Origin: an uncultured Bacteroidales bacterium
GTDB lineage: Bacteria > Bacteroidota > Bacteroidia > Bacteroidales > Paludibacteraceae
Length of the DNA stretch: 64,000 nt
Direction of reading: 5' to 3'
Assembly: GCA_902798965.1 (NCBI GenBank)
Contig: CADBYS010000013.1
Span: 1-64,000, forward strand
Shown: positions 59,300 to 64,000 of the stretch, piece by piece
Layout of the letters: every line of letters starts with the position of its first letter
How positions within the stretch are numbered: position 1 is the first letter of the stretch
Translations under genes and position numbers: made by a program
Notes under the pieces: model-generated
The model's database searches: none
What the model was told of the DNA's origin: nothing
Seen by the model: only the letters and a program-made list of their open reading frames with translations

Positions 59300-59307
59300 T
59301 AATTTTG
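59300..59307 (+). promoter_or_regulatory. -7 box of the amidohydrolase gene
   Basis: TAATTTTG lies in the context AAAAAAAAGTTGTAATTTTG, matching the agaS -7 box. ATG 59319 follows after 11 bp and an in-frame ATG at 59331 after 23 bp. Confidence 0.65.
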
Positions 59308-59318
59308 CAAGCAAAATT

Positions 59319-60431
59319 ATGAAAAACGACATGAAAAAGTCTAATCTTCTACTCATTTGTGCCGCTTTTGTGCTTGCGGCTTGCAACGCCCCAAAGGCAA
59401 GTGATTCAGCTGATTCGCCTGTTGACAAGATTTTGCTCCGTGATTTCAACCCCACGGTTGTCAACAACATCCCTGTCACGAATGTTGACAAGGCCAAGTT
59501 CCCTATCATCGACATGCACTCGCATGATTATGTGGAGGATGCCGGGCAGATCGCACAGTGGTGCAAGAACATGGATGAGGTAGGTGTACTGCACACCGCC
59601 ATCATGCATTGCTCATGGATCGGCCGCCCGTTTGAGGAGGTGGTTGAGCTCTACGCTCCGTACAAAGACCGCTTCCGTTTCTGGTGCTGCTTCGACTACA
59701 GCGACATGTCGCCCGAAGGAATCGAGAAAGCTTGCGCCCTGCTGGAGCGTTATCACAACGAGCTGGGCGCTACCGGTGTAGGTGAGCTCGGCGACAAAGG
59801 CGAAGGTGATACCTACGCTCGCCCCGTAGAAGGTCGTGACATTCATATCGACGATCCGCGCATCCAACCCCTCATCCGCAAAGCCGGCGAACTGCACATG
59901 CCGATCAGCATCCATATAGCTGAGCCCTACTGGATGTATCTGCCTATGGATGAGACGAATGACGGAATGGTCAACGCCGTTAATTGGCACGTGGATACCA
60001 CCAACTGCTACGGCTACTGGAAGCTCATGGAGACCTTCGAGAACGCCGTTCGCGAGAACCCCGGTACCCTGTTCATCGCTTGCCACTATCTGAACATGTC
60101 GCACGACTGGCCAACGCTTGGCGCGATGCTTGATAAGTATCCCAACATGTACGTCGACATCTCCGCACGCGTTGCCGAAAGTGCCCACACTCCACGCGCT
60201 ACACGCGAGTTCCTTATTAAGTATCAGGATCGCGTACTTTTCGGTACCGACAACGGCTTCGAACCTGAGATGTATCGCAACATCTTCCGTGTTCTCGAGA
60301 CCAACGACGAGCACTTCTATATCCCCGAGTTCGGTTATCACTGGGCACTCAGCGCCTTCAACCTGCCTGACGATGTGCTCAAGAAGATTTACCACGACAA
60401 TGCCGAGCGCATCCTGACGGAATACAAATAA
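59319..60431 (+). CDS. Amidohydrolase-2-family metal-dependent hydrolase, lipoprotein
   Basis: 370 residues. A lipoprotein signal (KKSNLLLICAAFVLAAC) is best explained by a start at 59331, with 59319 the longer option. The TIM-barrel of the Amidohydro_2 group is indicated by the first metal-binding motif DMHSHD (about residue 67), a central His strand (ISIHIAEPYW), CHYLNMSHDW and the final FGTDNG Asp motif (about 308). Family members hydrolyse or decarboxylate small cyclic compounds. It is not a NagA-type deacetylase, because the NagA blocks are missing. Export as a lipoprotein is unusual for the family. Its promoter carries the same operator block as agaS, so it probably acts on a product of the same glycan pathway. 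Substrate unknown. Confidence 0.82.
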   Translation: MKNDMKKSNLLLICAAFVLAACNAPKASDSADSPVDKILLRDFNPTVVNNIPVTNVDKAKFPIIDMHSHDYVEDAGQIAQWCKNMDEVGVLHTAIMHCSWIGRPFEEVVELYAPYKDRFRFWCCFDYSDMSPEGIEKACALLERYHNELGATGVGELGDKGEGDTYARPVEGRDIHIDDPRIQPLIRKAGELHMPISIHIAEPYWMYLPMDETNDGMVNAVNWHVDTTNCYGYWKLMETFENAVRENPGTLFIACHYLNMSHDWPTLGAMLDKYPNMYVDISARVAESAHTPRATREFLIKYQDRVLFGTDNGFEPEMYRNIFRVLETNDEHFYIPEFGYHWALSAFNLPDDVLKKIYHDNAERILTEYK

Positions 60432-60444
60432 AGATCTTTGAAAA

Positions 60445-60608
60445 TTTATTTATGTTTATTGCCGAAGTTGGCTGTTACATGCAAAGCATGTGTGGATTAG
60501 ACTGATTAGTCGCACGTCAAGCTTGCTTGTAAGGGTGGCTAAACAGACTAATACACAAAGCACAACAGTGCAAACAGACAACTGAGGGGTTTATGTAGGT
60601 TTATTTTC
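60445..60608 (+). repeat. Cloverleaf element D
   Basis: 164 bp. Left end TTTATTTATGTTTATTGC, right end GGGTTTATGTAGGTTTATTT plus TC. Closing stem AGTTGGCTGTT (60466-60476) with AACAGACAACT (60573-60583), one mismatch; hairpin 1 ACATGC-AAA-GCATGT (60477-60491); stem 2 60492-60509 with 60539-60556, imperfect, plus an inner CAAGCTTGCTTG hairpin; hairpin 3 GCAC-AACA-GTGC (60560-60571). It ends 18 bp before the GH36 start codon and begins 13 bp after the amidohydrolase stop. Confidence 0.88.
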
Positions 60609-60626
60609 CAAAAAACGACAACGAAT

Positions 60627-62536
60627 ATGAAACGCAACATTCTATATTTTCTCGGTATTGCAGCCATGATGGTTGCGTGCCAACCCAAGGCTGACACCGA
60701 GCGGCTCATCTGCACCGAGGCGGACATGCAAGCGTTCCCCTATCAGCAAGCCGGGCTGCATGTAGTTAAGCAACAGACCGTCACCCCCGTAGCTGAGATG
60801 CCGGGGCTGGAGGTCATCGAGACCCGCTTCATCAACCTGGGCAAGCCCGTGACCGTCAAGGGCTACGAGCTCTGCCGCACCGAGGTTGAGGCGAAGGAAG
60901 ACGTCGTTTGGTCATTGCAACCCTCCTCCACCAACGCCCGCAAAGATTGGGTGTTGCCCGTCAAAGAAGGCTTTGAGCAAGAGAACTACCTGGGCATGAA
61001 CAATTCCGATTACGGCGGAGGTATCCCCGTACTGGACTTGTGGCAGCGTGACGGTGGCGTAGCTATCGGTCTTCTGGAGCCGGTGCTCCGCATGATCTCG
61101 ATGCCCGTGGAGTGGAAGCGCTACGACAACAAGATCACCGCTTGCCTGCATTACAATCTGCCCGAGGCTATCGAACTGGGTACAGGCGACACACTGCACT
61201 GTTTCAAGGCTTTCCGCCTCTCGCACAAAGGCGACTATTTCAATGCCTTGCGCACCTTCTCGGAGTATATGCAAGCCAACGAAGGCATTAAGTTGCAACC
61301 CTCCGAGCCGCAATCCTTCGAGCCTGTTTGGTGCGCGTGGGGCTACGAGCGCACATTCACCATCAACGAGGTCGTTGGTACGCTCGACAAGGTCGCTGAA
61401 CTCGGCTTCACCTGGGTGGATGTGGATGATGGTTACCAGATTGCCGAAGGCGACTGGAACACCAACAGCCGTTTCCCGGGTGGTGACAAAGATATGCGTC
61501 GCATCACCGACGAGATACACAAACGCGGTATGAAAGCCAAACTCTGGTGGGCTCCGCTGGCTGCCGACCCCGACACCAAGCTCGCCAAGCAACATCCTGA
61601 ACTGCTGCTGCTTACCCCTGGTGGGACAGCTGGTATCTCTCGCCTGTTAACCCCGCTACCGACGCGTACACCAAGGACTTGCTGAAGATGTTCATGCTCA
61701 CTTGGAACTTCGACGGCTTGAAACTCGATGGTCAGCACATGAACTGCTGCCAACCCGACTTCAACGAAGGTACAGGCCTCGAGAGTGGCTGGCAAGCACC
61801 GGAGCTGATGCCTTCGTACTTCGAGAAACTCTACGCCGAGGCACGCCAGATGAAACCCGACGCAGTCATTCAGTTCTGTCCCTGCGGTTGCGCGATCAAC
61901 TATTATATGATCCCTAACTTCAACCAGGCAGTAGCCAGCGACCCGATGTCGTCGTGCCAGGTGCGCATGAAGCGCAAAGCGTACGCCGCCATGGCGCCGC
62001 AACTCGCTTACTATGGCGATCATATCGAGCTCACCGACGGCGGTTTGGATTTCGGCACGCAGATCGGTGTAGGCGCCGTTATAGGTTCCAAGTTCACATG
62101 GCCGAAGGACAACCCCGACGTGAAAGATGGTCCGTTTGTTCTTACTCCCGAGAAGGAAGCCCTCATCCGCAAGTGGATGAAGATATATAAGGAGAACAAC
62201 CTCGCACGTGGTGAGTACCTCAACCTCTACACCTGGGGCTACGACTACCCCGAGGCACACGTCATTCGCCAGAATGATGCGCTCTATTATGCCTTCTACG
62301 TTAATCCCGAAGCTCCGCTTGGCGCAATGGATCCCGCACATGTTGATAAAGCTACTGTTCCCGAACCCACCTATAGTGGTACCTTGGAGCTCCGCGGACT
62401 TGATCCCGCCAAGACCTACACGGCCATCGAATATACCGCCGATGAGCCCCGTGAGTTCACCGTGGATGGCAGCAATCCGAAAATTGACGTAAACTTCACT
62501 CGTAACTACCTGCTCAAAGTAATAGAGAACAATTAA
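60627..62536 (+). pseudogene. GH36-type alpha-galactosidase lipoprotein interrupted by one frameshift
   Basis: The signal is of lipoprotein type (YFLGIAAMMVAC). The first frame (60627 to about 61610) covers the N-terminal beta-sandwich and the start of the TIM-barrel (FTWVDVDDGYQIAEGDW, HKRGMKAKLWWAP). It then runs out of frame to a stop at 61685. The second frame resumes at about 61610 with YPWWDSWYLSPVNP and contains the nucleophile region LKLDGQHMN, the acid/base region ASDPMSS and the C-terminal sandwich, ending at 62536. Joined, the length (about 635) and motif order fit GH36, a family with alpha-galactosidases and alpha-N-acetylgalactosaminidases. The break is at a GCTGCTGCTGCT run. Either a recent mutation or a sequencing error would explain it; a programmed shift is possible but has no classic slippery site. 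Confidence 0.82.
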
Positions 62537-62537
62537 C

Positions 62538-62578
62538 TTCGAAATATCGATTTCTCGAAATATCGAAATATCGAAAAT
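62538..62578 (+). repeat. TCGAAATA word array before the SusC gene
   Basis: Repeated words TTCGAAATA, TCGATTTC and TCGAAATATCGAAA match the words at 46163-46210. Confidence 0.7.
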
Positions 62579-62602
62579 AACAAACCAAAATAATAACATC
62601 CC

Positions 62603-64000
62603 ATGAAAAGATTTCCAGCAATCTTATTGAGCCTGATGCTCGCTGTTGCGGCTTATGCCGACATCAACGTGCGTGGACAGGTTATTGACGCCGACGGCTC
62701 GGAACCTCTGATTGGTGTAAGTATCCTTGTTGAGGGTACAACCCAAGGTACCGTAACCGACTTCGACGGTAACTTTGAAATGGCAGTACCCGACAAAGCG
62801 GTGCTGCAATTCTCGTACATCGGCTACAAGACGATCACCGTTCGCGCCGTAGCTTCGATGCAAGTGATCATGGAGGCTGATGCCCAGCAACTGCAAGAAG
62901 TTGTGTCTCTGGGTTATTCGGCAGTGAAACGTGCTGAGTTGAGTTCGGCAGTTGTAACGGTTAGCGCCGATGCCCTCACCGATGTTACATCGAGTGATAT
63001 CGGAAACATGTTGCAAGGTAAGGTAGCCGGTCTGACGGTTACCAACGCCAGTGGTCAGCCGGGTGAATCGGCACAGCTTCGTATCCGCGGTACCGGTTCC
63101 ATCAGTGCCGGTAGTGCTCCTATCTACGTAGTAGATGGTGTTGTTGGCGGTGCATTCAACCCCAACGATGTAGAAACGATCTCCGTCCTCAAGGATGCAG
63201 GTTCGACCGGTATCTACGGTGCACAAGGTGCAGGTGGTGTAATCGTCGTTACAACGAAATCCGGTAAGAAAGGCGATAAGGTACATGTGGACGTTAAGGC
63301 CACAGCCGGTGCTAAGCAAGCCCTCTTTGGTAACTACAAGATGATGGCATCGGAGGAGTTGTATAACTTCCACAAATCGCTGTATTCGGCAGGCGTATTC
63401 CGCGCAATCTATCCGTCATTGGATGAGCTGCCTGATTATAACTGGCAGAATGAGTTCTTCCATACTGGCGTTGTACAGAACTACAACATTGCTGTTCATG
63501 GTGGTGCGGAGCACGTTGGTTACTATGTATCTCTTGACTATTTCGGTGAGCAAGGAACCTTGATCGGTACCGGAATGCAGAAAGTGAGCGGTCACGCTTC
63601 TCTCAAAGCAGACATCACCAAATGGCTGGATATGAACATCAAAGTGGACTTCAGCAAATCGAACGTTGACTATCCGACGAGTTGGACAATGCTGGGTGAC
63701 GCCTACTTCAAGATGCCGTGGGATTGCCCGTACGAATATGACGCGTCAGGCAATGTTACCAACCGATATGTCAGAATCGACAGCAGCAAACGTCCGGATA
63801 ACGGTGGCAAATGGTGGAGCCAGGAAACATGGAACTCGCTGCATGGTACGAAATACAACTATGCAAAGGGCGATAACTTCGATTTCGCCGGTGTGCTCCA
63901 ACTGGGTGTTCACTTCACTGACTGGTTGCACTTCACTACTACTAACACCTTTGGTGCAGGTCACTGGTTGAGTTCTACCTATATTGATCCGCGAACCTAT
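62603..64000 (+). CDS. SusC/RagA-type TonB-dependent outer-membrane receptor (3' end outside window)
   Basis: 466 residues are visible and the frame is still open at the window end. A signal peptide (FPAILLSLMLAVAAYA) is followed by a carboxypeptidase-regulatory-like domain at about 22-100 (VRGQVIDADGSEPLIGV, VTDFDGNFEM) and a TonB-box/plug start (EVVSLGYSAVKRAEL). The plug contains the family signature VLKDAGSTGIYGAQGAGGVI (about residues 196-215). The barrel follows. SusC proteins import oligosaccharides with a SusD lipoprotein partner, presumably encoded just beyond the window. It lies downstream of GH36 and would import the products of the secreted enzymes here. Confidence 0.95.
   Translation, partial: MKRFPAILLSLMLAVAAYADINVRGQVIDADGSEPLIGVSILVEGTTQGTVTDFDGNFEMAVPDKAVLQFSYIGYKTITVRAVASMQVIMEADAQQLQEVVSLGYSAVKRAELSSAVVTVSADALTDVTSSDIGNMLQGKVAGLTVTNASGQPGESAQLRIRGTGSISAGSAPIYVVDGVVGGAFNPNDVETISVLKDAGSTGIYGAQGAGGVIVVTTKSGKKGDKVHVDVKATAGAKQALFGNYKMMASEELYNFHKSLYSAGVFRAIYPSLDELPDYNWQNEFFHTGVVQNYNIAVHGGAEHVGYYVSLDYFGEQGTLIGTGMQKVSGHASLKADITKWLDMNIKVDFSKSNVDYPTSWTMLGDAYFKMPWDCPYEYDASGNVTNRYVRIDSSKRPDNGGKWWSQETWNSLHGTKYNYAKGDNFDFAGVLQLGVHFTDWLHFTTTNTFGAGHWLSSTYIDPRTY

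Noticed and set aside
57238-60608. Direct repeats TTTATTTATGTTTATT around about 120-bp inserts as a CRISPR-like array
   Set aside because: The inserts are self-complementary and structured, genes lie between the units, and there are no regular spacers or cas genes.

Overview
The window looks like a chromosomal segment of a gut-type member of the order Bacteroidales, probably uncultured. The signs are -7 boxes of the TAnnTTTG type, a MurF-Alr fusion gene, a SusC-type TonB-dependent receptor, a type IX secretion (T9SS) C-terminal sorting domain, many small lipoproteins and an NtrC-like regulator. No rRNA, tRNA, CRISPR array, transposase or integrase was seen.

Layout. 1-14254: 3' part of a giant secreted protein built of Cys-paired Ig-like modules, ending in a T9SS tail. 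14318-17920: a three-gene surface-glycan unit (LicD-fold phosphotransferase, DegT/StrS aminotransferase, fused CDP-ribitol synthase). 17959-25253: housekeeping block (ftsY, PaaI-type thioesterase, TlpA-like lipoprotein, an internally deleted murF-alr fusion, an orphan ABC ATPase, recF, and a convergent NtrC-type regulator without HTH). 25437-33952: secreted OB-like repeat protein, thrS, a GT2 glycosyltransferase, a GNAT-like protein, cstA and a beta-propeller lipoprotein. 34004-40464 (minus strand): two large secreted proteins with a 49-residue peptide gene between them. 41299-56956: agaS, gatZ/kbaZ, a CE7 esterase lipoprotein, a PfkB kinase, three consecutive secreted calcineurin-like phosphoesterases and a beta-helix/SusE-like protein. 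57434-64000: a DeoR-type regulator, a GxxExxY protein, an amidohydrolase lipoprotein, a frameshifted GH36 alpha-galactosidase and the 5' part of a SusC-type receptor.

The right half fits capture and breakdown of an (N-acetyl)galactosamine-containing glycan: SusC uptake, GH36 and esterase trimming, AgaS to tagatose-6-phosphate, a PfkB kinase to the bisphosphate, GatZ/KbaZ aldolase subunit, and an AgaR-like DeoR regulator. Two promoters of this block (agaS and the amidohydrolase) share an upstream block with TTTCGAAA sites. An 18-bp dyad of that type also lies near the promoter of the minus-strand operon.

The most unusual content is non-coding. (1) Four 160-164 bp elements between 57.2 and 60.6 kb share end sequences and a four-way-junction (cloverleaf) fold, but three of the four versions have unrelated stems. 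The two related copies differ by compensatory changes. (2) A dispersed repeat of about 23-bp units lies in intergenic gaps, across one stop codon, and in frame inside ftsY, murF-alr and an ABC ATPase gene. (3) Two 9-bp word arrays form alternative hairpins near 40.9 kb. (4) Many short gaps are filled with locus-specific tandem words that run up to the start codon.

All identifications come from reading the sequence. No database search or folding program was run.
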